64,000 nucleotides of DNA from Paenibacillus sp. FSL W8-0426 (GTDB lineage: Bacteria > Bacillota > Bacilli > Paenibacillales > Paenibacillaceae), in contig NZ_CP150203.1 in NCBI RefSeq assembly GCF_037969725.1, positions 1,752,001 through 1,816,000 of the forward strand, given 5' to 3'. Below are positions 46,053 through 54,728 of this stretch, piece by piece. The notes under the pieces were generated by a model that saw nothing but the letters and a program-made list of their open reading frames with translations, did not search any database and was not told the origin of the DNA. Numbering within the stretch: position 1 is the first letter of the stretch; every line of letters starts with the position of its first letter. The translations under genes were made by a program, and so were the position numbers.

Positions 46053-46637
46053 TTACTTTTTTTCGATGCCGATCAAAAAAGGTGAGGTTTCACGCTGCAA
46101 TTGACGGTAAACGACCGTCTGGGCTTGCTCCACCGGCAAGGCAGACGCCCACTGCCAAACGGCATCGGCTTCCTGGGCCCCTCCGTCATGGCCCGGATAG
46201 AGCACGGTGGTTATGATGCCACGGGGCCGCAGGAGCTGCAGGGCGGCTTCCAGAGCAGCAATGGTATTATCCGTCTGGGTAATGATAGACGAATCTGCCC
46301 CTTCCGATGGCAGATAGCCAAGGTTGAACATCACCGCGCCGACCGACCCATGCCAATCTTCGGGAACGGCCTCGGCCATGCGCTCATGGCCAAGCTGCAG
46401 CAGGGAGATGGAACCCAGCTTGGCTGCATCCTCTTGTTTGCGAATGCGCGCTTGGGCGAGCGCGAGGGCTTGGTTTTGAATATCGAAACCGATCACCTGT
46501 CCGCGCGGGCCTACCCTTTGCGCAAGAAACAATGTATCCGCTCCAGTGCCAACGGTCGCGTCAATGGCGAGATCCCCGGGCTGCAAACGAGCGGAAATCC
46601 ATTGATGGGCACAACTGAGCACCGATAAAAATCCCAT
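46053..46637 (-). CDS. ytqB: YtqB-like class I SAM-dependent methyltransferase
   Basis: 194 residues of the rRNA-methylase-like YtqB family. SAM-binding motif I is DATVGTGADTLFLA (near residue 27), followed by GFDIQNQALALA, and VMFNLGYLPSEGADS with the NLGYLP motif of the family. Substrate unknown, possibly RNA. ATG 46637 lies one base after the ytqA stop, behind GGAGGAG. The ytqA-ytqB pairing is conserved in Bacillus. Confidence 0.9.
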   Translation of the reverse strand: MGFLSVLSCAHQWISARLQPGDLAIDATVGTGADTLFLAQRVGPRGQVIGFDIQNQALALAQARIRKQEDAAKLGSISLLQLGHERMAEAVPEDWHGSVGAVMFNLGYLPSEGADSSIITQTDNTIAALEAALQLLRPRGIITTVLYPGHDGGAQEADAVWQWASALPVEQAQTVVYRQLQRETSPFLIGIEKK

Positions 46638-46638
46638 A

Positions 46639-47592
46639 TCAGCATCTCCTCCAATACTTGCCCTGCCAGGAATCCCGTTCACGAAGCTCCCGGTCAATGG
46701 AATTGAGCACTTCCCATTTCTTGAGCGACCACATCGGTCCGATCAGCAGATTGCGCGGCGCGTCGCCGGTCAGGCGGTGCACGATCATTTCCGGAGGCAG
46801 CATTTCCAACGTATCCACGATCAACTTGATATACTCGTCCTGCTCCAGGAAACGCAGCAGCCCGGCTTCATACTGTTTGACCATCGGCGTTTTGCGCATG
46901 AGGTGAAGCAGATGGATTTTGATGCCCTGCACATCCATATTGGCTACCGCGCGCCCGGTATCGAGCATCATTTCATGCGTTTCCTGCGGCAATCCGTAGA
47001 TGATGTGCGTACATACGCGGATGTTGTGCCTTCGCAGTTTGGCGACGGCTTCCTCGTAACATCGGGTATCATGTGCCCGGTTGATCAGGGTGGAGGTGGA
47101 CTCGTGGATTGTTTGCAATCCCATTTCGACCCATAGATAGGTTCGCTCGTTCAATTCAGCCAAATATTCAACCACGTCATCGGGCAGACAGTCGGGACGC
47201 GTCGCAATCGAGAGGCCGACCACGCCGGGCTGCCGCAGGATGACTTCGAAGAATTCACGGAGGACTTCGACAGGGGCATACGTATTCGTATAAGCCTGAA
47301 AGTAACCGATATATTGGGCGTTCGGCCACTTTAGATGCTGCTTGTCCCGAATAGTATTAAACTGCGTTACCAGATCGTCGCGTCTGCTGCCGGCGAAATC
47401 CCCTGATCCGCGGGCACTGCAGAAAGTGCAGCCGCCTTTGGCAATGGAGCCGTCGCGATTGGGACAAGTAAAGCCGGCGTCCAGCATGACTTTGAACACT
47501 TTGTTGTTGAATTCGTTTTTCATTTCATGGTTCCAGGTATGAAACCGTTTATCCCCCCATAGGAGGGGAGTATCGATTGCAGGTGCGTTCAT
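46639..47592 (-). CDS. ytqA: Radical SAM protein, TIGR01212 family (YtqA-like)
   Basis: 317 residues. The iron-sulfur/SAM cluster is carried by CPNRDGSIAKGGCTFC (about residues 38-53), the spacing of the TIGR01212 group. Further conserved stretches are YFQAYTNTYAP and IYGLPQETHEMM. The related E. coli protein is YhcC. The reaction is unknown for the family, although RNA modification is often suspected because of the linked methyltransferase gene. Confidence 0.91.
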   Translation of the reverse strand: MNAPAIDTPLLWGDKRFHTWNHEMKNEFNNKVFKVMLDAGFTCPNRDGSIAKGGCTFCSARGSGDFAGSRRDDLVTQFNTIRDKQHLKWPNAQYIGYFQAYTNTYAPVEVLREFFEVILRQPGVVGLSIATRPDCLPDDVVEYLAELNERTYLWVEMGLQTIHESTSTLINRAHDTRCYEEAVAKLRRHNIRVCTHIIYGLPQETHEMMLDTGRAVANMDVQGIKIHLLHLMRKTPMVKQYEAGLLRFLEQDEYIKLIVDTLEMLPPEMIVHRLTGDAPRNLLIGPMWSLKKWEVLNSIDRELRERDSWQGKYWRRC

Positions 47593-47839
47593 ATTGTTTC
47601 GGGTGCTCCTTTAACGGCCATCCTCCATACGCGAAAAAAGGAAAGGCTCTTATCTGTTCACGATCAGGAACGGATTTCGGAAATCCGCATCTGTATGGAC
47701 TGCTATTATTGTATCAAAAAATGGGGGCAGTGTGCATCCGTCGTCCGGACGCGATATCGAGGCCTTCATCCAAGCTGTAATGCTCCATTTTAAATCGTTT
47801 TCAACTCTCAAAAATAGGCCGGAAATTCAACGATTTCAC
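47593..47839. other. Gap between ytqA and the small-protein promoter
   Basis: About 250 nt upstream of the divergent ytqA and small-protein genes. One 67-codon open frame (47577-47780) overlaps the ytqA start and has no ribosome binding site. I see no other feature in it. Confidence 0.5.
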
Positions 47840-47868
47840 TTGAAATAGTTCACATGATGTGTTATATT
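47840..47868 (+). promoter_or_regulatory. Sigma-A promoter of the small-protein gene
   Basis: TTGAAA (47840-47845) and TATATT (47863-47868) with 17 nt between. The start codon lies about 90 nt downstream. Confidence 0.6.
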
Positions 47869-47965
47869 TAAACCAACGTCAGACACATCCAAAGGGTACT
47901 TATTCATCACGGCAATTGAATGAATTTTGACGTCATGGACCATATTATACCGTGAGGTGATATGA

Positions 47966-48169
47966 ATGAATTCCCAAGTCAAAAATAATAATGATGTTCA
48001 TCGCGTTTCCGTTGAGTTGACGGCAGAAGAGGCGCTGGCCCTGACAGGTGTTCGTTTTAATGGCAATCCGAAAGTGAAAGCGGCTGCAAGGCAAAAAGTT
48101 CGCGATGCTTTCGAAAAGACATTTGATTTTTCACACCAAGATAAGGTAGACTATGAACTGTTAAAGTAG
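47966..48169 (+). CDS. Small conserved-looking protein, 67 aa
   Basis: 67 residues, unrecognised. It is hydrophilic, with a helix-rich Ala/Glu/Lys pattern (VELTAEEALALTG, then KVKAAARQKVRDAFEKTF) and no Cys or membrane segment. GAGGTGA stands 9 nt before the ATG. A good promoter and a strong terminator frame it, so it forms its own transcript; it is very likely expressed. No homologue of known role comes to mind. Confidence 0.75.
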   Translation: MNSQVKNNNDVHRVSVELTAEEALALTGVRFNGNPKVKAAARQKVRDAFEKTFDFSHQDKVDYELLK

Positions 48170-48195
48170 TTGGACCCCAATTCCAAATATATCGG

Positions 48196-48246
48196 AAAAG
48201 GAATCTTTGTTATTTGCCTCATCGGCAATTCAAAGATTCCTTTTTC
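48196..48246 (+). terminator. Intrinsic terminator after the small-protein gene
   Basis: AAAAGGAATCTTTG pairs with CAAAGATTCCTTTTT over at least 12 bp, with a T-run. An inner GCC/GGC element lies in the loop. It ends the transcript and isolates trmB. Confidence 0.9.
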
Positions 48247-48318
48247 TTTGCCCTTTACAATTCGCCGCTTCTTCGGCACAATGATTCTGAGACAAGTATC
48301 AGCAAACGGAGGAATAAG

Positions 48319-49068
48319 ATGCGTTTACGTGGAAGAAAAGGGATCCGGGAAAGCCTGGAGCAGCAGGAAGACCTCGTGATTTTGGATCCCAAACAATACA
48401 AGGGACAATGGTCCAAACTGTTTGGCAATGATCGTCCGATCTTTGTGGAATTCGGCATGGGCAAAGGCCAGTTCATTAGCCAGATGAGCCATAAACACCA
48501 ACAGTACAATTTTATCGGTTTTGATATGTTCGATGAACTGGTGCGAAGAGCCAGTGAGAAGGCGAGAAAGGCATGGAATGAGGACGCGGTCGACACGCCG
48601 CCGAACCTCAAGCTGGCTTTGGCTAACATCGAGAGCATCGAAGAAATATTCGAACCTGGCGAGCTCGAACGCATTTATTTGAATTTCAGCGATCCGTGGC
48701 CGAAGGCAAAGCATGCACGCCGCCGTTTGACGCATCCCCGTTTTTTGAAGAAATACGTCGAATTGCTGAATGCCAAAGGACAAATCCATTTCAAGACCGA
48801 TTCGGAGACGTTGTTTGAATTTTCCCTTAACGCATTTGCGGACTTTGGCTTGCAAATGACGAATCTATCGCTCAACTTGCATCGGGATGGATTGAACGAA
48901 GAGCATGTCATGACCGAGTACGAGCAGAAATTCATGGGCAAAGGCATGAACATCCACCGCGTTGAAGTGATCGTTGGGGAAGAGGCTTTGCGTGAATATC
49001 AGCAAATCCGTCTGGACAAATACAAAGTACGTGAAGCGAAAGACAACAAGGAAACGAGTGAAAAGTAG
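48319..49068 (+). CDS. trmB: tRNA (guanine-N7)-methyltransferase
   Basis: 249 residues. It methylates G46 in the variable loop of tRNAs. Features: SAM site VEFGMGKGQFIS, then FDMFDELVRRA, and the family signature YLNFSDPWPKAKHARRRLTH; the C-terminal domain has TEYEQKFMGKGMNIHRVE. ATG 48319 follows GGAGGA; upstream in-frame starts fall in the terminator. The C-terminal lysine-rich tail is longer than in many relatives. Confidence 0.95.
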   Translation: MRLRGRKGIRESLEQQEDLVILDPKQYKGQWSKLFGNDRPIFVEFGMGKGQFISQMSHKHQQYNFIGFDMFDELVRRASEKARKAWNEDAVDTPPNLKLALANIESIEEIFEPGELERIYLNFSDPWPKAKHARRRLTHPRFLKKYVELLNAKGQIHFKTDSETLFEFSLNAFADFGLQMTNLSLNLHRDGLNEEHVMTEYEQKFMGKGMNIHRVEVIVGEEALREYQQIRLDKYKVREAKDNKETSEK

Positions 49069-49071
49069 AAA

Positions 49072-49114
49072 AACGGCACCGGGTTGGCTGCAACCTGTGT
49101 GCCGTTCTTTTTGC
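49072..49114 (+). terminator. Intrinsic terminator of trmB
   Basis: AACGGCAC pairs with GTGCCGTT, with an inner GGTT/AACC stem, followed by CTTTTT. Confidence 0.8.
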
Positions 49115-49240
49115 GCTGGCAGGTCGCGAACGGAGCATTCTGATTCGAAATTTTGCTTTTTGCGCCTGCATTGAACTTTGGTCATCGGGATTTCGTTGGT
49201 GGAGTCGGTTCCGCCCTAGGTTTAGGCACGCTGGTGCGCA

Positions 49241-49276
49241 CACAAAGGCGCCTTCAAGCATGAAGGCGCCTTTGTG
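49241..49276. terminator. Perfect 16-bp inverted repeat, terminator of the minus-strand pair
   Basis: The arms at 49241-49256 and 49261-49276 (CACAAAGGCGCCTTCA and its complement) match over all 16 bases around a 4-nt AGCA loop. It lies between the convergent trmB and the glycosyltransferase gene, 37 nt after the latter, so it terminates mainly the minus-strand transcript. Confidence 0.8.
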
Positions 49277-49312
49277 TAGAATGATTGAAATTGCACGATA
49301 AAACCGCGATCA

Positions 49313-50467
49313 TTACGGGGCAGGGTTCGCGTTCTGGTCAGGCTGCGTGCGAAAGTCAAGCAGATCGAGAATGCTCTGAGCGCTTTGCAGCGGGTGGTAC
49401 TTCGCGATCTGCGCCAAATGACGCTTCCGCCTGCGAACGATATCCGGGTATTTGTGGAGCAGTCTGTTCATCCATTTGACGATCACGTCGAAGGAAGAGA
49501 TAGACTCCCCGAGTCCTCTGGAAGTAAAATACTGCACATTCTCTTCTTCCTGGCCCGGAATGGGATTGTGGAACAGCATGGGAATGCCTTTGGCAAGCCC
49601 TTCCGAGCATGTCATGCCACCGGGTTTTGTGATGAGCAGGTCCGAAACTTCCATTAATTTGTCGATTTCTTTGGTATAGCCCATGATATGAATGTTTTCT
49701 TTCTGATAAGTAGGGTTCTGCTCCATGTCCGTTCTTGCTTTGTCATTGCGGCCCAAGCAGAAAATAATCTGAATATCCTCGTGCCAGCGCGTCAAAAACT
49801 GGTTGATGACTTCATCGCTGAGCATGCCCCAGCCGCCACCCATAACAAGTACGGTAGGCATGTCTTTTAAGCCGAACTTGCTGCGGATTTCATCTTTGCC
49901 TGGATGCTCCCAAAAACTCGGGTGCACGGGAATGCCTGTAACCCGAATGCGGTCTGAGGACACTCCGCGCAGCAGCAGTTTGGATCGTACCTCTTCGGTA
50001 GAGACGAGATACAGGTCGACTTCGGGGCTGATCCACGTTCCGTGCGCATCGTAATCGGTAATGACCGTGCACAGCGGCACCATGATGCCCAAACGTTTCA
50101 AGCGGGAGATGACCGCGCTTGGTATCGGGTGGGTGCATACGATGACATTGGGCCGAAGCTGGCGCACGATGCTGCGCGTATGCGTATAGAACAACTTGTG
50201 CAGGGCGAGCGTCGTGAACCGGTTCAGCGATTTTTTATACTGGTGTTTGTATACGTAACCCACCAGCTTCGGCTGTTTGGTTACCGTTTTTTTGTAAGCT
50301 GTAATGATCAGCGGCGCAACCCTGGGATTCAAAAAGCTTCCCAGTTCAAGCACCTTCGTCTGCACGCCAGGCGATAACTTGCGCAAACTGCTGGAAAGTG
50401 CATAAGCTGCCTGGGTATGGCCTGCACCAAAGCCTTCGGATAATAGGAGTATTCGTTTCTTTTCCAC
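49313..50467 (-). CDS. Diacylglycerol glucosyltransferase/MGDG-synthase-like glycosyltransferase (UgtP type)
   Basis: 384 residues, GT28 family. N-terminal monogalactosyldiacylglycerol-synthase domain (LLLSEGFGAGHTQAA, then VCTHPIPSAVISR) and C-terminal GT28 domain with MGGGWGMLSDEV and TKPGGMTCSEGLAKGIPML. UgtP makes glucosyl-diacylglycerol, the lipoteichoic-acid anchor. No signal peptide; peripheral to the inner membrane. The PAP2 gene lies 50 nt upstream on the same strand, so both probably act on membrane lipids; the exact sugar donor and acceptor are inferred. Confidence 0.86.
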   Translation of the reverse strand: MEKKRILLLSEGFGAGHTQAAYALSSSLRKLSPGVQTKVLELGSFLNPRVAPLIITAYKKTVTKQPKLVGYVYKHQYKKSLNRFTTLALHKLFYTHTRSIVRQLRPNVIVCTHPIPSAVISRLKRLGIMVPLCTVITDYDAHGTWISPEVDLYLVSTEEVRSKLLLRGVSSDRIRVTGIPVHPSFWEHPGKDEIRSKFGLKDMPTVLVMGGGWGMLSDEVINQFLTRWHEDIQIIFCLGRNDKARTDMEQNPTYQKENIHIMGYTKEIDKLMEVSDLLITKPGGMTCSEGLAKGIPMLFHNPIPGQEEENVQYFTSRGLGESISSFDVIVKWMNRLLHKYPDIVRRRKRHLAQIAKYHPLQSAQSILDLLDFRTQPDQNANPAP

Positions 50468-50517
50468 GCTTGCTTCACCTGTTCCTGCTAGGTTTTCCTT
50501 AGTCTAACATATCTGCT

Positions 50518-51045
50518 TTATGCCCATAATGCAACTGTTGCCAGTGCGACTAAAGTACCGATTGTTGCCCCTGCTAGTACGTCTGAGGGATAGTGCAGCC
50601 CGAGATAAATGCGAGAAAATCCGACAATAAGTGCAACCGGCAATAAAGCGCATAACAGAATGAAGTCCATGGCCATAAAAGGGACGGTCACCGAAAAGAT
50701 GGCTGTAGTATGCCCGGATGGAAAAGAATGATCCGTAAGCGGGTTGCGGAACGTGATCGCATCCGGCAGTGCGAGATACGGCCTGATGCGAGGGTACAGC
50801 TTTTTGGCGATGGCAACAGGAATGTGGCTGACTGCCAAAGCGATGCAGGCCTGCAGCCCGGTTGTGCTCCACGGTGCCGGAGCCAGCAGCCATATCAACA
50901 AGGATACGGTGATCGAAGCGGTCGCTCCGCCGAGATGAGTGAAATAGTATAGCCAAAAATTCATAAAGCGATTATGAAGTCGACCATTAATCCACATGAA
51001 AACATTGCGATCATACTCTTGAAACTTAACGAATAAACGGCTCAT
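50518..51045 (-). CDS. PAP2-family membrane phosphatase
   Basis: 175 residues, with about five membrane segments. The three PAP2 motifs are present: KKLYPRIRPYLALP, PSGHTTAIF and SRIYLGLHYPSD. Members dephosphorylate phosphatidic acid, undecaprenyl-PP or related lipid phosphates on the outer membrane face. ATG 51045 follows GCAGGAGG. It lies upstream of the UgtP-like gene and probably shares its transcript, which fits a diacylglycerol-supplying role; undecaprenyl pyrophosphatase is the main alternative. Confidence 0.87.
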   Translation of the reverse strand: MSRLFVKFQEYDRNVFMWINGRLHNRFMNFWLYYFTHLGGATASITVSLLIWLLAPAPWSTTGLQACIALAVSHIPVAIAKKLYPRIRPYLALPDAITFRNPLTDHSFPSGHTTAIFSVTVPFMAMDFILLCALLPVALIVGFSRIYLGLHYPSDVLAGATIGTLVALATVALWA

Positions 51046-51167
51046 TTTGGCCTCCTGCCAGTCAGGCCGCCCAGACGGCGGCGGTATTTCTGTCATTGTG
51101 CTTCCGGATCGCCCTGATTGTTATATAACCGTTTTTCGTGAAGTCGGGGTTATTCAGGTACATGTTT

Positions 51168-51196
51168 ATCATATTTTTAAATGATGTCCTTTTCAA
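51168..51196 (-). promoter_or_regulatory. Sigma-A promoter of the PAP2-glycosyltransferase operon
   Basis: On the minus strand TTGAAA (51196-51191) and TATGAT (51173-51168) are 17 nt apart, about 120 nt before the PAP2 start codon. Confidence 0.6.
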
Positions 51197-51739
51197 GAAG
51201 AAGACATGTAAAGAACGTAAAATGAATGTTAAACTATGGGTGGCCAACCAGTTTGCTTTTTGACTTGGACGAGCCAAAACGGCTACAATGATTCAATGTG
51301 GCGGAATGGGGTAAAGAAAATGTGAGTTTCTTTAGAACTTTTTGCCGGCCGTAAACGTTATTTTAGTGAAGTCTCTTTCCGACCAACGGCAGGAGGGTGA
51401 ACACAAACAGGGACTTTAGAAATAAAAATAAAGGAAACGGCTGAAAATAGGATATAACGGGCATGAATCCAAGGGTGTGGTGCAACGGATTGCCAATTCA
51501 GCGTTTTAAGATCACATTTCTGCTTCAATACGTGGAATCGGGGTTTTGACAAATGGCTGAAAAGCATCCAAAATCGATAAAGCAGCAAACTGCTGGCAAC
51601 CATGCCTGAGACATCTGCGTAGTAATCAAAGCAACGGGTCATATTCTGCATCAAACAAAAACAAACAACATGCAGAAACAAAAAAGACAAAAACGAAAAG
51701 CAAAAAAGGGTCTGAAAAAAAAGGGGGTAACAGAGAACG
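51197..51739. other. Gene-free stretch upstream of the GT2 gene
   Basis: About 540 nt. A 148-codon minus-strand open frame (51804-51358) is present but overlaps the glycosyltransferase start and lacks a ribosome binding site. The last 90 nt are an A-rich purine tract leading into the GGGGG site of the GT2 gene. I see no structured RNA or repeat. Confidence 0.5.
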
Positions 51740-52978
51740 ATGTTGGACGCTATATTCGTCACGCTGCAGGTCATTCTCGCGCTGCTGGCTGTGTACCAAT
51801 TCACGTTTTCACTGTTCGGTCTGTATAAGAAAAAGAAAAAGAAGCATTACCCTGCGACAAAGTCCTTCGCGGTGCTGGTAGCGGCCCATAACGAAGAGCA
51901 GGTTATCGGGGCATTGATGGAAAATCTCAAGCAGCTGGATTACCCGAAGGATCTGTACGACGTATTCGTCATTTGCGACAACTGTACGGACAGCACGGCG
52001 CAAATCGTGCGCGAGCACGGATGGAATGCCTGTGTGCGCACCAACCCGGATCTGCGAGGCAAAGGATATGCCATCGAGTGGATGCTTAAATATTTATGGG
52101 GCCTGCCGCGCCAGTATGATGCGGTTGTCATGTTTGATGCGGACAATCTGGTTGACCGCAACTTCCTGCTCGAAATGAACAATGATTTGTGCAACGGAGC
52201 TCGCGTTATCCAAGGTTATATCGACACGAAAAACCCGGAAGATTCCTGGATCACTGCGGCTTACGGCGTATCGTACTGGTACATCAACCGTCTGTGGCAG
52301 CTGTCCCGCCACAACCTGAATATGGCGAACTTCCTTGGCGGTACGGGGATGTGCTTTGAGACCAATCTGCTGAAGGAAATCGGATGGGGCGCCACAAGCT
52401 TGGTGGAGGACCTGGAGTTTACCATGCGAAGCGTGCAACGCAACGTATATCCGGTATTCAATTACGATGCCAAAGTGTTCGACGAAAAGCCATTGACGTT
52501 CAAGGCTTCGGCCAGACAGCGCCTGCGCTGGATGCAGGGTCACTTTACCGTCGCGCGCAGATATTTCTTCCCTCTGTTGTGGAAAAGCATCAAGGAACGC
52601 AGTCTGGTCAAATTCGACCTTGCCATTTACGGTGCGAACGTTTATGTTGTCTTGCTGACGTTTTTGCTGACTGCGATAATGTGGGTCGATACAGCCGTAT
52701 TCAACGGTCCGAACATCGCCAATATTTATGGATACTTCCCGCTTTGGGTCGGATTTCTGGCAATTGGTTTGAACATTTTGACGTTCCTGTTGTCGATGGC
52801 TCTCGAGAAAGTTAAATTTGCCAAAGTGTACATGTACCTGATCGTATTCCCGATCTATCTGCTCTCCTGGTACCCCATCACGTTCTATGCGTTCTTCACG
52901 CAGAACAACAAGCAGTGGAGCCATACGCAGCATACGCGGGTTGTACGTCTGGATGAGGTGCAGAGCAAACAAGGATAA
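51740..52978 (+). CDS. Family 2 glycosyltransferase, membrane processive type (BcsA/HasA-like)
   Basis: 412 residues. An N-terminal membrane segment (residues 3-25) leads into a GT-A domain. VAAHNEEQVIGALMENL is the nucleotide-sugar loop, VMFDADN has the metal-binding DxD, LVEDLEFTM carries the catalytic Asp, and RQRLRWMQG is the Q-x-x-R-W motif of processive synthases. Three to four membrane segments follow (about 298-400). The start is the ATG at 51740 behind AAAGGGGG. The polymer made is unknown; no export or modification genes lie next to it. Confidence 0.87.
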   Translation: MLDAIFVTLQVILALLAVYQFTFSLFGLYKKKKKKHYPATKSFAVLVAAHNEEQVIGALMENLKQLDYPKDLYDVFVICDNCTDSTAQIVREHGWNACVRTNPDLRGKGYAIEWMLKYLWGLPRQYDAVVMFDADNLVDRNFLLEMNNDLCNGARVIQGYIDTKNPEDSWITAAYGVSYWYINRLWQLSRHNLNMANFLGGTGMCFETNLLKEIGWGATSLVEDLEFTMRSVQRNVYPVFNYDAKVFDEKPLTFKASARQRLRWMQGHFTVARRYFFPLLWKSIKERSLVKFDLAIYGANVYVVLLTFLLTAIMWVDTAVFNGPNIANIYGYFPLWVGFLAIGLNILTFLLSMALEKVKFAKVYMYLIVFPIYLLSWYPITFYAFFTQNNKQWSHTQHTRVVRLDEVQSKQG

Positions 52979-53029
52979 CGTTGAACGAGGCATGCGGCCA
53001 TCGGCTGTGTGCCTTGATTCATAAAATGG

Positions 53030-53058
53030 TTGACAATGCTTTTCCAAAGTGATATATT
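53030..53058 (+). promoter_or_regulatory. Sigma-A promoter of infC-rpmI-rplT
   Basis: TTGACA (53030-53035) and TATATT (53053-53058) with 17 nt between, an almost perfect promoter. It gives a leader of about 215 nt before infC. Confidence 0.8.
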
Positions 53059-53064
53059 GTTCTA

Positions 53065-53240
53065 GTGCTTTGAAAGAGAATAGACTGGAATCACAAGCAG
53101 AAGTCCGACTTCTCACCTGACCAACATATGTTGGCTGGTCAACGATCCCGATCATTATGAATTTATGTGAAGTATGTTCATGAGGAATGGTGTTGATTAC
53201 AGGGATGTCGGTAGCTAGACCGGCATCCCTTTTATTTTTG
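53065..53240 (+). ncRNA. L20-type leader with attenuator, upstream of infC
   Basis: The 5' leader contains a palindrome CCAACATATGTTGG (53121-53134) and ends in a strong terminator: GGGATGTCGGT (53202-53212) pairs with ACCGGCATCCC (53219-53229), then TTTT. In Bacillus, ribosomal protein L20 binds such a leader and promotes termination to control its own operon. The same arrangement here supports that, although the aptamer match is by context, not alignment. Confidence 0.7.
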
Positions 53241-53279
53241 TGTAACAGGATATTCAAAATGACCTGGAGGTGGACTGTT

Positions 53280-53789
53280 ATTAGTAAAGATCACATGATT
53301 AATGATGAGATTCGGGCGAAGGAAGTACGCCTTGTCGGAGCTGAGGGAGAGCAAATCGGGATTAAGCCCATTCGTGAAGCGCTGCAAATGGCGATTGATC
53401 TGAACCTGGATCTGGTCAATGTGGCTCCGCAGGCTAAACCGCCGGTATGTCGCATCATGGACTATGGCAAATTCCGCTATGAGCAGCAAAAGAAAGAAAA
53501 AGAAGCCCGTAAGAACCAGAAAATTGTGGATATCAAAGAAGTATGGTTCCGTTCCAATATCGAGGAGCATGATTTCCAAACGAAGCTTCGCAATGTAGTT
53601 AAGTTTTTGAAAGAAGGCGACAAAGTGAAATGTTCCGTGCGTTTCCGCGGACGGGAGATTACACACGCTTCGGTTGGTCAGAAAATTTTGGAACGCGTCA
53701 AAACGGAAGTTGCAGAACTCTGCACCGTTGAGCGCCAACCGAAACTGGAAGGCCGCAGCATGATTATGATTCTGGCTCCAAAAGCCTGA
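53280..53789 (+). CDS. infC: Translation initiation factor IF-3
   Basis: 169 residues from the AUU codon at 53280, which has GGAGGTG 9 nt upstream; AUU is the known autoregulatory start of infC. It binds the 30S subunit and checks the start codon. MINDEIRAKEVRLVG and ALQMAIDLNLDLVNVAPQAKPPVCRIMDYGKFRYEQ-like stretches (for example NVAPQAKPPVCRIMDYGK) mark the N-domain, then KFLKEGDKVKCSVRFRGREI the C-domain. The next in-frame ATG (53295) would remove five residues. First gene of the infC-rpmI-rplT operon. Confidence 0.94.
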   Translation: MSKDHMINDEIRAKEVRLVGAEGEQIGIKPIREALQMAIDLNLDLVNVAPQAKPPVCRIMDYGKFRYEQQKKEKEARKNQKIVDIKEVWFRSNIEEHDFQTKLRNVVKFLKEGDKVKCSVRFRGREITHASVGQKILERVKTEVAELCTVERQPKLEGRSMIMILAPKA

Positions 53790-53813
53790 TAACATTGAAG
53801 GAGGAAACACAAC

Positions 53814-54017
53814 ATGCCTAAAATGAAAACACACAGCAGTTTGAAAGGACGCTTCAAAATCACCGGTTCCGGTAAAGTCCTGCGTTACAAAGCTCACAAA
53901 AACCACTTGCTTTCCCACAAATCCAAACGTGCTAAACGCGTCCTGAACGGCAACCCGGTTATGGCTGCTGGAGACGTAAGACGTTTGAAACAAGGTCTGG
54001 CTAACCTGAAAGGCTAA
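53814..54017 (+). CDS. rpmI: Ribosomal protein L35
   Basis: 67 residues, the normal length. MPKMKTHSSLKGRFKITGSGK at the N-terminus and KSKRAKRVL and a basic C-terminus are typical of L35. AGGAGG lies 10 nt before the ATG. Located between infC (gap 24 nt) and rplT (gap 88 nt), as in other bacteria. Confidence 0.96.
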   Translation: MPKMKTHSSLKGRFKITGSGKVLRYKAHKNHLLSHKSKRAKRVLNGNPVMAAGDVRRLKQGLANLKG

Positions 54018-54105
54018 TTCAAAAATTCGTACGTGATATGGGGGGACGGCCTCGGCTGTACGCATATCAGGATACATTTAATATTTATTTGGGAGGTTCT
54101 TTAAT

Positions 54106-54465
54106 ATGGCAAGAGTAAAAGGCGGTTTTGTAGTACGTCGTCGTCATAAGAAAGTATTGAAACTGGCTAAAGGTTATTTCGGTTCCAAACACCGTATTTT
54201 TAAAACAGCTAACGAGCAGGTCATGAAATCCCTGGTATACGCATACCGTGACCGTCGTCAAACGAAACGCAACTTCCGCAGACTGTGGATCGTTCGGATC
54301 AACGCAGCAGCTCGTCAAAACGGACTGTCCTACAACAAGCTGATCCATGGATTGAAATTGGCTGGCGTAGACATGAACCGCAAAATGCTGGCTGATCTGG
54401 CTGTTAACGACATCAACGCGTTCAACTCCTTGGCTACTGTAGCCAAAGGCAAACTTAACGCTTAA
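54106..54465 (+). CDS. rplT: Ribosomal protein L20
   Basis: 119 residues. [19 protein letters not shown], the basic extended N-terminal arm, and [17 protein letters not shown] with [13 protein letters not shown] in the globular part identify L20. It is needed for early assembly of the 50S subunit and represses its own operon through the leader upstream of infC. GGGAGG precedes the start. It is followed by a terminator. Confidence 0.97.
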   Translation: MARVKGGFVVRRRHKKVLKLAKGYFGSKHRIFKTANEQVMKSLVYAYRDRRQTKRNFRRLWIVRINAAARQNGLSYNKLIHGLKLAGVDMNRKMLADLAVNDINAFNSLATVAKGKLNA

Positions 54466-54482
54466 TCAAGAAACGCAATTCC

Positions 54483-54511
54483 AAGCCGCCGTACCTATAT
54501 GGCGGCTTTTT
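54483..54511 (+). terminator. Intrinsic terminator of infC-rpmI-rplT
   Basis: AAGCCGCC pairs with GGCGGCTT around a short loop, followed by four T. It closes the ribosomal operon 18 nt after rplT. Confidence 0.93.
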
Positions 54512-54728
54512 CTACGCCACAATCCTTAATTGCATACTCTGCCTGAACGGAGGAGACACTGGAAATGTAGTGGCGGAAAGGATATCAGCTTAGTCACTTA
54601 CATATCATTGGCTGTGTGAAATAATGCAAGTTTTTTTGAGTAAAATCAAGTTGGAAATATAACAAGAGTCACATTTTTGTCATATAACGTAACATCGTTT
54701 TGACGTTAGTGTGTTAAATCGCTAAATT

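Noticed and set aside
51358..51804. Minus-strand open frame of 148 codons with hydrophobic stretch
   Set aside because: It overlaps the start of the glycosyltransferase gene, has no ribosome binding site and is rich in Phe and Ser from the A-rich tract on the other strand.
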